64,000 nt of DNA, taken from positions 420,296-484,295 of the forward strand of contig JAFKFM010000010.1 of NCBI GenBank assembly GCA_017308135.1. The letters run 5' to 3'. Below are positions 45,182 to 55,033 of this stretch, piece after piece. Made by a program: the position numbers and the translations under genes. Under the pieces are notes generated by a model that did no database searches, had not been told where the DNA came from, and saw nothing but the letters and a program-made list of their open reading frames with translations. Source of the DNA: Alphaproteobacteria bacterium. GTDB taxonomy: Bacteria; Pseudomonadota; Alphaproteobacteria; CACIAM-22H2. Position 1 is the first letter of the stretch. Every line of letters starts with the position of its first letter.

Positions 45182-48028
45182 ATGGGCCTGATCCACGAAA
45201 CCGATTACGGCACGAAGCCGAGCGCTTCGGCGAAGACCGTGACGCTCACCATCGACGGTACCAAGATCGAGGTGGCCGAGGGCACGTCGATCATGCGCGC
45301 GGCGATGGAGGCGGGGATCCAGGTCCCGAAGCTCTGCGCCACGGATACGCTCGACGCGTTCGGTTCGTGCCGCCTGTGCCTTGTCGAAATCCAGGGTCGT
45401 AACGGCACGCCCGCCTCCTGCACCACGCCGGTCGCGGAAGGGCTCGTCGTTTCGACCCAGACGCCGCGTTTGAAGCAGCTTCGGCGCGGAGTGATGGAGC
45501 TTTATATCTCCGATCACCCGCTCGATTGCCTGACTTGCGCCGCCAACGGCGATTGCGAATTGCAGGACATGGCGGGCGCGGTGGGATTGCGCGAAGTCCG
45601 CTACGGCTACGAGGGCGAGAACCATCTTGGTCTCGCCAAGGACGAGAGCAATCCTTATTTCACCTTCGACTCCTCCAAATGCATCGCGTGCTCGCGCTGC
45701 GTGCGGGCGTGCGAGGAAACACAAGGCACCTTCGCGCTGACCATCGAAGGGCGCGGCTTCGGCTCGCGCGTCTCGGCCGGGGCGGGCGAGACGTTCCTGG
45801 AATCGGATTGCGTGTCCTGTGGTGCATGCGTGCAGGCCTGCCCGACCGCGACGCTGACCGAAAAATCGGTCATCGAGATCGGCCAGCCCGAGCATTCCGT
45901 CGTCACGACCTGCGCCTATTGCGGCGTGGGGTGTTCGTTCAAGGCGGAGATGCGGGGCGAGGAAGTCGTGCGCATGGTGCCGTACAAGGACGGCAAGGCC
46001 AATCGCGGCCATTCTTGCGTCAAAGGCCGCTTCGCCTGGGGCTACGCCACGCATAAGGATCGGATTTTGAATCCGATGATCCGCGCCAAGATCACCGATC
46101 CGTGGCGCGAGGTGAGCTGGGACGAGGCGATCGCGTATGCGGCGTCGGAATTCAAACGTATCCAGGCGAAATACGGGCGCAATGCCGTCGGCGGTATCAC
46201 GTCCTCGCGCTGCACGAACGAAGAAACCTATCTGGTGCAGAAGCTCGTCCGTGCGGGCTTCGGCAACAACAATGTCGATACCTGCGCGCGCGTTTGCCAT
46301 TCGCCCACGGGCTATGGATTATCGACGACCTATGGCACCTCGGCGGGTACGCAGGATTTCGATTCCGTCGAACACGCGGATGTCGTCGTCGTGATCGGCG
46401 CCAACCCGACCGACGGGCATCCGGTCTTCGCGTCGCGCTTGAAGAAGCGTCTGCGCGAAGGAGCAAAGCTCATCGTCATCGATCCGCGCCGCATCGATTT
46501 GGTGCGCACGCCGCATGTCGAAGCCGCCCACCATCTGCCGCTGCGCCCCGGCACGAACGTCGCGATCTTGACGGCGTTGGCGCATGTGATCGTCACCGAA
46601 GGCCTGGTGGACGAAGCGTTCGTGCGCGCGAATTGCGATCTGGCGGCGTTCAATCGCTGGGCCGCCTTCGTCGCCGAAGAGCGCAACAACCCCGAGGAAG
46701 TCGCCAAATTCGCCGGCGTGCCCGCCGAAACCATCCGCGAAGCCGCGCGGCTATACGCGACCGGCGGCAACGCCGCGATCTATTACGGATTGGGCGTGAC
46801 CGAACATAGCCAAGGCTCGACCTCGGTCATGGCGATCGCGAATCTGGCGATGGCGACGGGCAATATCGGCCGCCCCGGCGTGGGCGTGAATCCGTTGCGC
46901 GGTCAGAACAACGTGCAGGGGGCCTGCGACATGGGCTCGTTCCCGCACGAGCTGTCGGGCTATCGCCACGTGTCCGACGACGGTGCGCGCGCGATGTTCG
47001 AATCCCTGTGGGGCGTGTCGCTCGATAAGGAACCGGGCCTGCGCATTCCCAACATGTTGGATGCGGCCGTGGATGGTGCGTTCAAGGGGCTCTACATCCA
47101 GGGTGAGGATATTCTGCAATCCGATCCCGACACGCATCACGTCGCGGCGGGCTTGGCCGCGATGGAATGCGTGATCGTGCAGGACCTGTTCCTGAACGAG
47201 ACCGCGAACTACGCCCATATTTTCCTGCCGGGTTCGACCTTCCTGGAGAAGGACGGCACCTTCACCAATGCCGAGCGGCGCATCCAGCGCGTCCGCAAGG
47301 TGATGGCGCCGCGCAACGGCCTGGGCGATTGGGAAGTAACGCTTGCCTTCGCCAAGGCGCTGGGCTTCACGATGGGTTACGCCCATCCCGGCGAAATCAT
47401 GGACGAGATCGCGGCCGTGACGCCGACGTTCAAGGGCGTGTCCTACGCCAAACTCGACGAACTCGGTTCCGTCCAGTGGCCTTGCAACGACAAGGCGCCG
47501 GAAGGCACGCCGGTCATGCATATCGGCGGTTTCGTGCGCGGCAAGGGCCGCTTCATGATCACGGAGTACGTCGCGACGGACGAGCGTGTCGGCCCGCGCT
47601 TCCCGCTGCTGCTGACGACGGGCCGCATCCTCAGCCAATACAATGTCGGCGCCCAGACGCGCCGCACGGCGAATGTCGTTTGGCACGAGGAAGACCGGCT
47701 GGAAATCAATCCGCACGACGCGGAGGAGCGCGGCATCCGCGATGGCGATTGGGTCGCCGTGCGCAGCCGGGCGGGCGAGACGGCGTTGCGCGCCTTGATC
47801 ACCGATCGCGTCGCGGCGGGCGTGGTCTATACGACGTTCCACCACCCGGACACGCAAGCCAATGTCGTGACGACCGATTATTCGGATTGGGCGACCAACT
47901 GCCCCGAATACAAGGTGACGGCCGTGCAATGCATGCCGTCCAACGGACCCAGCGATTGGCAGACACGCTATCGCGAACACGCCGACCAATCGCGGCGTAT
48001 CGCCAAACCGGCGGAGGTGGCGGAATGA
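45182..48028 (+). CDS. fdsA: NAD-dependent formate dehydrogenase alpha subunit (Cys at Mo site)
   Basis: The 948-residue cytosolic subunit oxidises formate at a bis-MGD molybdenum centre. Order: N-terminal [2Fe-2S] domain (CATDTLDAFGSCRLC), a His-Cys cluster domain (HPLDCLTC), two [4Fe-4S] ferredoxin motifs (CIACSRCVRAC, CVSCGACVQAC), then the molybdenum domain with CAYCGVGC. Cys372 in CARVCHSPTG is the Mo ligand, so this enzyme uses Cys where the fdnG product uses selenocysteine. The C-terminal MGD barrel is complete. fdhD overlaps its end by 4 bases. Confidence 0.95.
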   Translation: MGLIHETDYGTKPSASAKTVTLTIDGTKIEVAEGTSIMRAAMEAGIQVPKLCATDTLDAFGSCRLCLVEIQGRNGTPASCTTPVAEGLVVSTQTPRLKQLRRGVMELYISDHPLDCLTCAANGDCELQDMAGAVGLREVRYGYEGENHLGLAKDESNPYFTFDSSKCIACSRCVRACEETQGTFALTIEGRGFGSRVSAGAGETFLESDCVSCGACVQACPTATLTEKSVIEIGQPEHSVVTTCAYCGVGCSFKAEMRGEEVVRMVPYKDGKANRGHSCVKGRFAWGYATHKDRILNPMIRAKITDPWREVSWDEAIAYAASEFKRIQAKYGRNAVGGITSSRCTNEETYLVQKLVRAGFGNNNVDTCARVCHSPTGYGLSTTYGTSAGTQDFDSVEHADVVVVIGANPTDGHPVFASRLKKRLREGAKLIVIDPRRIDLVRTPHVEAAHHLPLRPGTNVAILTALAHVIVTEGLVDEAFVRANCDLAAFNRWAAFVAEERNNPEEVAKFAGVPAETIREAARLYATGGNAAIYYGLGVTEHSQGSTSVMAIANLAMATGNIGRPGVGVNPLRGQNNVQGACDMGSFPHELSGYRHVSDDGARAMFESLWGVSLDKEPGLRIPNMLDAAVDGAFKGLYIQGEDILQSDPDTHHVAAGLAAMECVIVQDLFLNETANYAHIFLPGSTFLEKDGTFTNAERRIQRVRKVMAPRNGLGDWEVTLAFAKALGFTMGYAHPGEIMDEIAAVTPTFKGVSYAKLDELGSVQWPCNDKAPEGTPVMHIGGFVRGKGRFMITEYVATDERVGPRFPLLLTTGRILSQYNVGAQTRRTANVVWHEEDRLEINPHDAEERGIRDGDWVAVRSRAGETALRALITDRVAAGVVYTTFHHPDTQANVVTTDYSDWATNCPEYKVTAVQCMPSNGPSDWQTRYREHADQSRRIAKPAEVAE

Positions 48029-48852
48029 GCGACGCCTTCAAGCCCGCTTATCGCGTTTCCAATGAAGTGTGGCGCGGTGACGCCCGGCGACAGGGTGCGC
48101 GACAGGTGCCCGAGGAAACGGCGATCGCCTTCACCTATGATCGCGTGACGCAGGCCGTCATGATGGCGAGCCCCGCCGATCTCGAGGATTTCGCGCTCGG
48201 CTTTTCGCTGAACGAAGGAATCGTCGCGGCGCCCGGCGAGATCGAGGAAATCGAGATCCGCCCGACGGACGAGGGGATCGAATTGCGCATGGCGCTGGCC
48301 GAACCGCGCGCCGGCGCTTTCGTCGAACGGCGCCGTTATATGGCGGGGCCCACGGGTTGCGGCTTGTGCGGCATCGACAGTTTGAAGGAAGCGACCAAGA
48401 CGCCGCCGGTCGTGACCGCCGATCCGCGCGTGACGCGTGCGGATATCGCTGCGGCGGTCGCGGCCTTGCCGGCAGCACAATCGCTGCATCGCCTGACCCA
48501 CGCCGCACATGGCGCGGCGTTGTGGGTGCGCGGCGAAGGCTTGGTCGCCTTGCGCGAAGATGTCGGCCGCCACAACGCGCTCGACAAGCTGGCGGGTGCG
48601 TTGGCGCGCGCCGGTCGCAAGGCCGAGACGGGGATTGTGGTTCTCACCAGCCGCGTTTCGGTCGAACTCGTGCAGAAAGCCGCGATGATGGGCGCCCCCG
48701 TGCTCGTCGCCGTGTCGGCGCCGACGGCCTTGGCGATCCGCACCGCCGCGGCGGCCGGGATCACGCTGATCGGGATCGCGCGCGACGACGGGTTCGAAGT
48801 CTTCACCCATGCGGCGCGGGTGGTTGCCGGCGAGGCGCGCGATGTCGCATGA
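48025..48852 (+). CDS. fdhD: Formate dehydrogenase sulfurtransferase FdhD
   Basis: FdhD transfers sulfur from a cysteine desulfurase to the molybdenum cofactor, needed for activity of formate dehydrogenases. The 275-residue protein has the conserved GCGLCG motif (Cys near residue 112-115), EDVGRHNALDK and the loop VVLTSRVSVELVQKA. The ATG at 48025 overlaps the fdsA stop and is preceded by GGAGGT. It probably serves both formate dehydrogenases in this window. Confidence 0.94.
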   Translation: MSDAFKPAYRVSNEVWRGDARRQGARQVPEETAIAFTYDRVTQAVMMASPADLEDFALGFSLNEGIVAAPGEIEEIEIRPTDEGIELRMALAEPRAGAFVERRRYMAGPTGCGLCGIDSLKEATKTPPVVTADPRVTRADIAAAVAALPAAQSLHRLTHAAHGAALWVRGEGLVALREDVGRHNALDKLAGALARAGRKAETGIVVLTSRVSVELVQKAAMMGAPVLVAVSAPTALAIRTAAAAGITLIGIARDDGFEVFTHAARVVAGEARDVA

Positions 48853-49048
48853 AAAGCTCGTCCACATGGCCAATCAGATCGGCAAGTTCTTCGCCCATCA
48901 GGGCGAAAATGCGCCCGTCGAGATCGCGACGCATTTGAGGAAATTCTGGGCGCCCAGCATGCGGGCCGAGATCGTCGCGTATCTCGGCGCGGGCGGACAG
49001 GGACTCGATCCGCAAGTCCGCCAAGCGATCGAAGAACTGCGCAAGTAA
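48842..49048 (+). CDS. fdsD: NAD-dependent formate dehydrogenase delta subunit
   Basis: The 68-residue protein matches FdsD: MANQIGKFFAHQG, a helix with HLRKFWAPSMRAEIVAYL and GLDPQVRQAIEEL near the end. FdsD is needed for maturation or stability of the FdsABG complex. The start at 48842 overlaps the end of fdhD by 11 bases; a Met 11 codons earlier is less likely. Confidence 0.88.
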   Translation: MSHEKLVHMANQIGKFFAHQGENAPVEIATHLRKFWAPSMRAEIVAYLGAGGQGLDPQVRQAIEELRK

Positions 49049-49126
49049 GCGTTCCGCCGCACGAAAACTTGCCCCGTGCGCCCGACACCGGCAATAAGGG
49101 TTATCCGCTATCCGGGAGCCCCCTGA

Positions 49127-50296
49127 ATGACCATCCGTATCGTTGACGTCCGCGAAGTCACCAAGCCGATCGCGTCGCCCATCCGCAACGCCTATATCGA
49201 CTTCTCGAAGATGACGTCGAGCTTGGTGGCGGTCGTCACCAACGTGGAGCGCAACGGCAAAACGGTCGTCGGCTATGGCTTCAATTCGAACGGGCGCTAC
49301 GGCCAAGGCGGGTTGATCCGCGAACGTTTCGCCGACCGGCTGAAGGAAGCCGATCCCAAATCGCTGCTCGACGCGACGGGCGAAAATATCGACCCGGATA
49401 AGGCTTGGGCGGCGATGATGAAGAACGAGAAGCCGGGCGGGCACGGCGAGCGTTCGGTCGCGGTCGGCACGCTCGACATGGCGATTTGGGATGCGGTCGC
49501 CAAGATCGCCGGCAAGCCGCTGTTCCGTTTGCTCGCCGAGCGCCACGGCCGCACGGCGAACCCGCGCGTCTTCGTCTATGCCGCCGGCGGCTATTATTAT
49601 CCCGGCAAGGACAATTCGGCGCTGCGCAAGGAAATGCGCGGCTATCTCGAGCGCGGCTACAACGTCGTGAAAATGAAAATCGGCGGGGCGTCGATCGCCG
49701 AAGATCGCGGCCGTATCGAAGCCGTGCTCGACGAAATCGGGCCCAAGAACCAGCTCGCGGTCGATGCCAATGGGCGCTTCGACCTCGAAACCGCCATCGC
49801 CTACGCCAAGATGCTGCGCGACTATCCGCTGTTCTGGTACGAGGAAGCGGGCGATCCCTTGGACTACCACGTCCAAGCGTCGCTGGCCGAGTTCTATCCC
49901 GGCCCGATGGCGACGGGCGAAAACCTGTTCAGCCATCAGGACGCGCGCAATCTGATCCGCTATGGCGGGATGCGCCCCGATCGCGATTGGCTGCAATTCG
50001 ATTGCGCGCTGTCCTATGGGCTTTGCGAATACCAGCGCACGCTGGAAGTGCTCAAGACTTATGGCTGGTCGCCGAGCCGTTGCGTGCCGCATGGCGGACA
50101 TCAAATGTCGCTCAACATCGCCGCCGGTCTCGGCCTCGGCGGGAATGAAAGCTATCCCGATCTGTTCCAGCCTTATGGCGGGTTCCCGGACGGCGTGAAG
50201 GTGATCGACGGGCACATCACGATGCCCGATCTGCCGGGCATTGGGTTCGAAGGCAAATCGGACCTCTATGCCGAGATGAAAGCGCTGGCGAGTTGA
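49127..50296 (+). CDS. tarD: D(-)-tartrate dehydratase
   Basis: This 389-residue enolase-superfamily enzyme dehydrates D-tartrate to oxaloacetate. From memory its whole length follows the characterised Bradyrhizobium enzyme, including VGYGFNSNGRYGQGG, NEKPGGHGERSVAVGT, the catalytic Lys in VVKMKIGGA, metal ligands in VDANGRFDLE and WYEEAGDPLDY with ATGEN, and the catalytic His in VPHGGHQMSLN. With the tartrate dehydrogenase-like gene at 13789 it points to tartrate use. The nucleoside deaminase gene follows 3 bases later. Confidence 0.85.
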   Translation: MTIRIVDVREVTKPIASPIRNAYIDFSKMTSSLVAVVTNVERNGKTVVGYGFNSNGRYGQGGLIRERFADRLKEADPKSLLDATGENIDPDKAWAAMMKNEKPGGHGERSVAVGTLDMAIWDAVAKIAGKPLFRLLAERHGRTANPRVFVYAAGGYYYPGKDNSALRKEMRGYLERGYNVVKMKIGGASIAEDRGRIEAVLDEIGPKNQLAVDANGRFDLETAIAYAKMLRDYPLFWYEEAGDPLDYHVQASLAEFYPGPMATGENLFSHQDARNLIRYGGMRPDRDWLQFDCALSYGLCEYQRTLEVLKTYGWSPSRCVPHGGHQMSLNIAAGLGLGGNESYPDLFQPYGGFPDGVKVIDGHITMPDLPGIGFEGKSDLYAEMKALAS

Positions 50297-50299
50297 TCC

Positions 50300-50797
50300 A
50301 TGTATGTCGATGCCTTCATGACCCGCGCGATCGAATTGTCGGCGCAAGCGCTGACGGAGAAGGGCTGCGAGCCCTTCGGCGCGGTGGTCGTGAAGGACGG
50401 CAAGATTGTGGGGGAGGGCTATAACCACGCCGTCCAGCGCCACGATCCGACCTCGCATAGCGAAATCGAGGCGATCCGCGACGCGTGCCGCAATCTCGCG
50501 ACGGTCGATTTGTCGCAAACCGAGATGTACACGTCGTGCGAGCCTTGCGCCTTGTGCGTCTCGGCGATGCTGATCGCGGGAGTGGAGCGCGTTTATTACG
50601 CCGTGACCCTCGAACAATCGGACGCGGCGTTGGCGCATCTCGGTCAAGACAAGCGGCCTTACGAAATGGATGCAGCCGCGCTGCGCATTCAAGTCGGCTT
50701 GCCGATGGCAGCGCGCCGCATGGCGTCGGAATCCCGTCGCGCCGACGACGCCAAAGCGATCATCGAAGCCTGGGCGCGGGCGCAAGAGTCGCGCTGA
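50300..50797 (+). CDS. Cytidine/nucleoside deaminase family protein
   Basis: The 165-residue zinc deaminase has the His-Ala/Ser-Glu motif in HSEIEAI and the zinc Cys pair in TSCEPCALC, together with [13 protein letters not shown]. This matches guanine or tRNA-adenosine deaminase-like proteins; the substrate is not resolved. It starts 3 bases after the tartrate dehydratase gene, perhaps co-transcribed only by position. Confidence 0.82.
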   Translation: MYVDAFMTRAIELSAQALTEKGCEPFGAVVVKDGKIVGEGYNHAVQRHDPTSHSEIEAIRDACRNLATVDLSQTEMYTSCEPCALCVSAMLIAGVERVYYAVTLEQSDAALAHLGQDKRPYEMDAAALRIQVGLPMAARRMASESRRADDAKAIIEAWARAQESR

Positions 50798-50972
50798 CGC
50801 CTTTTGCATTTCGCGAACGCAAATTTTACGGAGAAGCGGCAATACGCGGTCACGGCCGGAAATTTTCGACCATAATTTGACAATGGACATATTCATCGAC
50901 CATATTGGTCCTTGGCGCTACGCGCGTAATTCCTTCCTCGATCCTGACGGCGTTCAAATCCGCCCCGGCACG

Positions 50973-51995
50973 ATGCGCATTCTCGACGATTACCGCGCCC
51001 TGTCGGGGCAGGAGAAAGCAGCGATCCTCCTGCTGTCGCTGGGCGAGGAAGTCGCGAGCAAGCTCTTCGCGCTGATGTCGGACGACGAGATCAAGGAATT
51101 GTCCCAGACCATGGCCGGGCTGGGCAATGTCAACGCGTCGATCATCGAACGTCTGGTCATCGAGTTCGCGGATCAGATTTCGGCGACGGGCTCGCTCGCC
51201 GGCACGTTCGATTCGGCCGAGCGCTTCCTCGGCAAGGTCCTCGACAAGAAGCGCGCATCGGACATTCTCGACGAGATCCGCGGTCCGATGGGCCGCACGA
51301 TGTGGGACAAGCTCGCCAACGTCAACGAGTCGATCCTCTCCAACTATCTCAAGAACGAATATCCGCAGACCGTCGCGGTCGTGCTGTCGAAGATCAAAGC
51401 CGACCATGCGGCGCGCGTGCTGGCGACGATGCCCGACGCTTTCGCGATGGAAGTCGTCATGCGCATGCTGCGCATGGAAAGCGTGGGAAAAGAGGTTTTG
51501 GAGGACGTCGAGCGCGTTCTGCGCACCGAATTCATGGCGAATATCGCCAAGCAGAACCGTCGCGACACGCACGAAATGATGGCCGAAATCTTCAACGCCC
51601 TCGATCGGACGACCGAGGCGCGTTTCACCACGGCGCTGGAGGAACGCAATCGGGATTCCGCCGAGCGGATTCGCGCGCTGATGTTCAAATTCGAGGATCT
51701 CTCGCGCCTCGATCCCGGCGGGGTGCAAACATTGCTGCGCGCCGTCGATAAGTCGAAACTCGCCCTCGCTTTGAAAGGGGCGAACGAGGGGCTACGCGAC
51801 CTGTTCTTTTCCAACATGTCCGAGCGCGCGGGCAAGCTTTTGAAAGAGGAGATCGAGGCGTTGGGACCGGTCCGCGCACGCGACGTGATCGAAGCGCAGG
51901 GCGCCATGATCAACACGGCGAAGGATCTCGCGGCACGGAACGAGATTGTGTTGTCAAAAGGTGGAAAAGGCGGCGATGACGATCTCATCTATTGA
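50973..51995 (+). CDS. fliG: Flagellar motor switch protein FliG
   Basis: FliG forms the rotor's C-ring contact with the stator. The 340-residue protein shows the N-domain [21 protein letters not shown], the middle domain with [14 protein letters not shown], and the C-terminal torque helix region [25 protein letters not shown]. The start at 50973 is chosen by homology: the family begins a few residues before this GxEKAA motif. An earlier ATG at 50883 would add 30 unrelated residues. Neither has a clear ribosome binding site. No other flagellar gene is in the window. Confidence 0.9.
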   Translation: MRILDDYRALSGQEKAAILLLSLGEEVASKLFALMSDDEIKELSQTMAGLGNVNASIIERLVIEFADQISATGSLAGTFDSAERFLGKVLDKKRASDILDEIRGPMGRTMWDKLANVNESILSNYLKNEYPQTVAVVLSKIKADHAARVLATMPDAFAMEVVMRMLRMESVGKEVLEDVERVLRTEFMANIAKQNRRDTHEMMAEIFNALDRTTEARFTTALEERNRDSAERIRALMFKFEDLSRLDPGGVQTLLRAVDKSKLALALKGANEGLRDLFFSNMSERAGKLLKEEIEALGPVRARDVIEAQGAMINTAKDLAARNEIVLSKGGKGGDDDLIY

Positions 51996-52177
51996 ACCGG
52001 GCGCGGCGCCGCGGCCGCTCCGTCATCCGATCCGACCGATCGCGCGTATGAGTGCGTCGTGCTTCGCATTTCGCAAAATTGACGGCGAAAAGATTCCTTG
52101 TCGCGTTGCGGCAAATCAACTAGACAAGCCCCTGAATCTATTGGAATACGGGCGGCGCCCTTCCGGGAATACGGTCG

Positions 52178-53263
52178 ATGACCAGTGAGAGGCTGATGCA
52201 CCAGCTGCGGGAGATCCTATCGTCGATCTCCAACGACCGCAGCCAATCGAATGTTGGTGTCGCCGCCGCCCTCGCCAAGCTGATTTTGGAACTGGGCGTC
52301 TCCGACAAGGTCTCGCGTTTCAGCATTCTGTTGATCGAGCTGGTCAAGGCGATCATCCGCGAAGTCGAAAAGCCGGTGCGCAAGATGCTGGCCGACGAAC
52401 TCGCGTCGGACTCGCGCGCGTCGCGCGGCATCGTGCGCGCCTTGGCCGAGGACGATATCGACGTCGCTTGGCCGATCCTGCTGCGCAGCAAGTCGCTCGA
52501 GGATACCGACTTGATCGAGATCGCGATCAAGGGATCGATTCGCCATCGTTTGGCGATCGCGCAGCGCGAATTGGTCGAGGAAGTGGTCAGCGCCGCGGTG
52601 ATGGCCTTCGGCGAACCGGAAGTCGCCAAGTCGCTTCTCGCCAATTCCGGCGCGCGCATTTCCGAACGCACTTTCGTGCGCATCGCCGAACTCGCCAAGG
52701 AGTGGGGCGACATGCAGCCGCCGCTGTCGGCGCGTCCCGACCTGCCCGCCGTGATTGCGCTCGAAATGCTTGAATGGGCGATCGACGGGGTGCACGAGAA
52801 ACTCTATGCCGCGATCGGCGGCGACAAGGCCAAACTGCGGCGTATCGTGCTATCGGCCCTGGACGGCGAGAAGATCGCCGGCGACCTGGCCGAAGCGTTG
52901 CGCGAGCGGCTCGACGCGTCCGCCGCGGGCGGCGTGCGGGTCGGCGAAGAGGATCTGGCTTTGATCCTGAACACGCTGCCCGACGATCGGCGCGATTTGA
53001 AGGAACTCGCGGTCAGCGAATTCCTGTCGGAACCGTTGAAGATCGTGCGCGGCACGGTGCGCAGCGGTTCGCCCGAACAATTCGCCGTGCTGTGCCGTGC
53101 GGCCGATATCTCTAAACGCATGTTCGAAAGCATTTGCGATCAGCTCGGGCCCGCGAGCCTGTTCGAGCGTTCGGGCTGGCTGCTGCAAGCGACGAAGGCG
53201 TTCCAGTCGATGAGCGTGTCTCAGGCGCAGATGGCCGCTTCGTCGGTCGCCCGCAAATTGTGA
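52178..53263 (+). CDS. DUF2336 domain protein
   Basis: The 361-residue, mostly helical protein carries the DUF2336 pattern common in Rhodospirillales and related alphaproteobacteria, for example DDIDVAWPILLRSKSL and the repeat-like RHRLAIAQRELVEEVV. No signal peptide or membrane segment is seen. Function is unknown; its position 182 bases after fliG hints at a link with motility or signalling but proves nothing. Confidence 0.75.
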   Translation: MTSERLMHQLREILSSISNDRSQSNVGVAAALAKLILELGVSDKVSRFSILLIELVKAIIREVEKPVRKMLADELASDSRASRGIVRALAEDDIDVAWPILLRSKSLEDTDLIEIAIKGSIRHRLAIAQRELVEEVVSAAVMAFGEPEVAKSLLANSGARISERTFVRIAELAKEWGDMQPPLSARPDLPAVIALEMLEWAIDGVHEKLYAAIGGDKAKLRRIVLSALDGEKIAGDLAEALRERLDASAAGGVRVGEEDLALILNTLPDDRRDLKELAVSEFLSEPLKIVRGTVRSGSPEQFAVLCRAADISKRMFESICDQLGPASLFERSGWLLQATKAFQSMSVSQAQMAASSVARKL

Positions 53264-53392
53264 GCCGAATCGGGCGCGCTTTTTCCACGCGATGCAACCG
53301 AATCACTAATTCGCAAAATGCTAAAGGAATTCTGGACGTGACCACGCGTTGGGCATAAATTCTGTGGCCAAGTGGTGTCTCGAGAGGAAAAA

Positions 53393-54070
53393 GTGTCTGC
53401 GGAAGTGAGAGCGCTGAAGCAACCGCGCCCGGTCGGACGCCCCAGTCTTGCAGAGGCTGAAGATGTGCGCCGACTCCTGCTCGATGCGGCGCTGGCGCTG
53501 ATCGAGGTCGAGGGTGTGGAAGGCTTCTCGCTGCGCGAATGCGCGCGCCGCGCCGGCGTTTCCCACGCCGCACCGGCCCATCATTTCGTCGATAAAGCGG
53601 GTTTGTTGACCGAATTCGCCGCCGAGGCGTTCGACGAGCTCGGCCGCACGATCGAGCGGCGCACGCTGCGCACGGCGGGGGCGCCCGCCAAACGCTTCCG
53701 CGAGACGGCGTTGGGCTATATCGAATTCGCGATCGCCAATCGCTCGCGCTTCCAGCTGATGTTCCGATCCGATGTCGTGGACGTCACGTCGATTCGCCTG
53801 CGCTCGGCGTTCGATGCGTGCCATCAGCGCATCTACGGCGCGATGGCCGAATTGCTCGTCGGCGCCAACGGACCCAACGAGCGCTCGGTCGCCAAGATGA
53901 CCATGGCATGGGCGGCGATCCATGGTTTCGCCGTGCTCGCCCTCGACGGCGGCTTCGGCGCGGTGTTCCCGGGCAAGGGGACCGATCATGCGCGCGGCGG
54001 CACGCGCGCGATCATGGATCTCGCCGCCGGCACGGTCCGCGAAGTCGAGAAAGCCCTGAAATCGGCCTAG
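53393..54070 (+). CDS. TetR-family transcriptional regulator
   Basis: The 225-residue regulator has an N-terminal helix-turn-helix (FSLRECARRAGVSHAAPAHHF, about residues 43-63) and a helical ligand domain. I start at the GTG at 53393 because GAGAGG lies just upstream; a GTG at 53372 is also in frame. The stop overlaps the convergent ketopantoate reductase gene by sharing CTAG. Target and ligand are unknown. Confidence 0.8.
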   Translation: MSAEVRALKQPRPVGRPSLAEAEDVRRLLLDAALALIEVEGVEGFSLRECARRAGVSHAAPAHHFVDKAGLLTEFAAEAFDELGRTIERRTLRTAGAPAKRFRETALGYIEFAIANRSRFQLMFRSDVVDVTSIRLRSAFDACHQRIYGAMAELLVGANGPNERSVAKMTMAWAAIHGFAVLALDGGFGAVFPGKGTDHARGGTRAIMDLAAGTVREVEKALKSA

Positions 54071-55020
54071 GCGTAAGCCTTCATCCGCGCCGAGAGTTCG
54101 TCGAGCACGGGCGTGGCGACGCCGGTCAGTCGGCCGAATTCGCGCGGCGCTTCGACCAGCGGACCGATTTCCAATTTCCGGCCCGCTTCGAAATCCTGCA
54201 GCATCGAGGATTTGAAATCACCCAAACGGCGCATGGCTTCCAGCCGCGCCTCGACGTCGATATCGACCGCGCAGCCGGCGGCGGTGGATAGCGCCATGAT
54301 CTCGCGCATCACGGCCGCGCCCATCGCGCGCCAATGCGGATCGTCGAGAATGGCCGTCACGCCCGCGCGCACCAATACCGAAATCGGGTTGAAGCTGGCA
54401 TTGCCCAGCAGCTTCGTCCACATCGCGTGACGACTGTCGGACGCGATCTCGACATTGAGGCCGGCGGCGCGCAGCGGGATCGCCGCGCGTTCCGCGTTGC
54501 CCGCACCGGCGGCGACATCGCCGATCACCAGCCTTTCGCCGGTCGGCCAGGCGAGATGGCCGGGGGCGGGGCGCGACACGGCCATGTAGACGACCGTGCC
54601 GACGATGCGCGCCGGATCGAAGCGCTTCGACAACATGCCGCCCGGATCGACGGTTTCCAGAATCGCGCCGTCGCGTGCGCCGCCCTGGCGCTGGAAATAC
54701 CACCATGGCAGCCCGTTGATCGCGGGCAGCAACAGCGTGTCCGGCCCCATCAATGGCATGAACAGATCGACGGCTCCCGGCCAATCATGGGCTTTCAGCG
54801 CGCCGATCACCATGTCTTGAATGCCCGCCGCGGCGGGATCGGCGACGACGCGCGGGGCGGATTTCTCGATCCTTCCCGCGCGCGTCACCGTGAAACCGTC
54901 GCGCGCCAACGCGGCCTTGGTGGCGCCGCGCGCGACGACGACGGGGTCGTGCCCCGTCAGCGCCAGCGCATGCGCGATCGCGCCGCCGATCGAACCGGCC
55001 CCGACGATCGCGATGCGCAT
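54067..55020 (-). CDS. Ketopantoate reductase family protein (PanE/ApbA)
   Basis: The 317-residue protein has an NADP-binding motif VGAGSIGGAIA at residues 5-15, VVARG, INGLPWW and the catalytic Lys in WTKLLGNASFNPISVL, as in 2-dehydropantoate 2-reductases. It is the last gene of the ABC transporter operon, 13 bases after the binding-protein gene, so it is more likely a specific catabolic reductase than the housekeeping PanE. Confidence 0.8.
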   Translation of the reverse strand: MRIAIVGAGSIGGAIAHALALTGHDPVVVARGATKAALARDGFTVTRAGRIEKSAPRVVADPAAAGIQDMVIGALKAHDWPGAVDLFMPLMGPDTLLLPAINGLPWWYFQRQGGARDGAILETVDPGGMLSKRFDPARIVGTVVYMAVSRPAPGHLAWPTGERLVIGDVAAGAGNAERAAIPLRAAGLNVEIASDSRHAMWTKLLGNASFNPISVLVRAGVTAILDDPHWRAMGAAVMREIMALSTAAGCAVDIDVEARLEAMRRLGDFKSSMLQDFEAGRKLEIGPLVEAPREFGRLTGVATPVLDELSARMKAYA

Positions 55021-55033
55021 GCTTACTCCGCGG

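Noticed and set aside
49058..49080. CGCACG/CGTGCG stem after fdsD as a terminator
   Set aside because: The stem is short with a long loop and no T-run follows on either strand.
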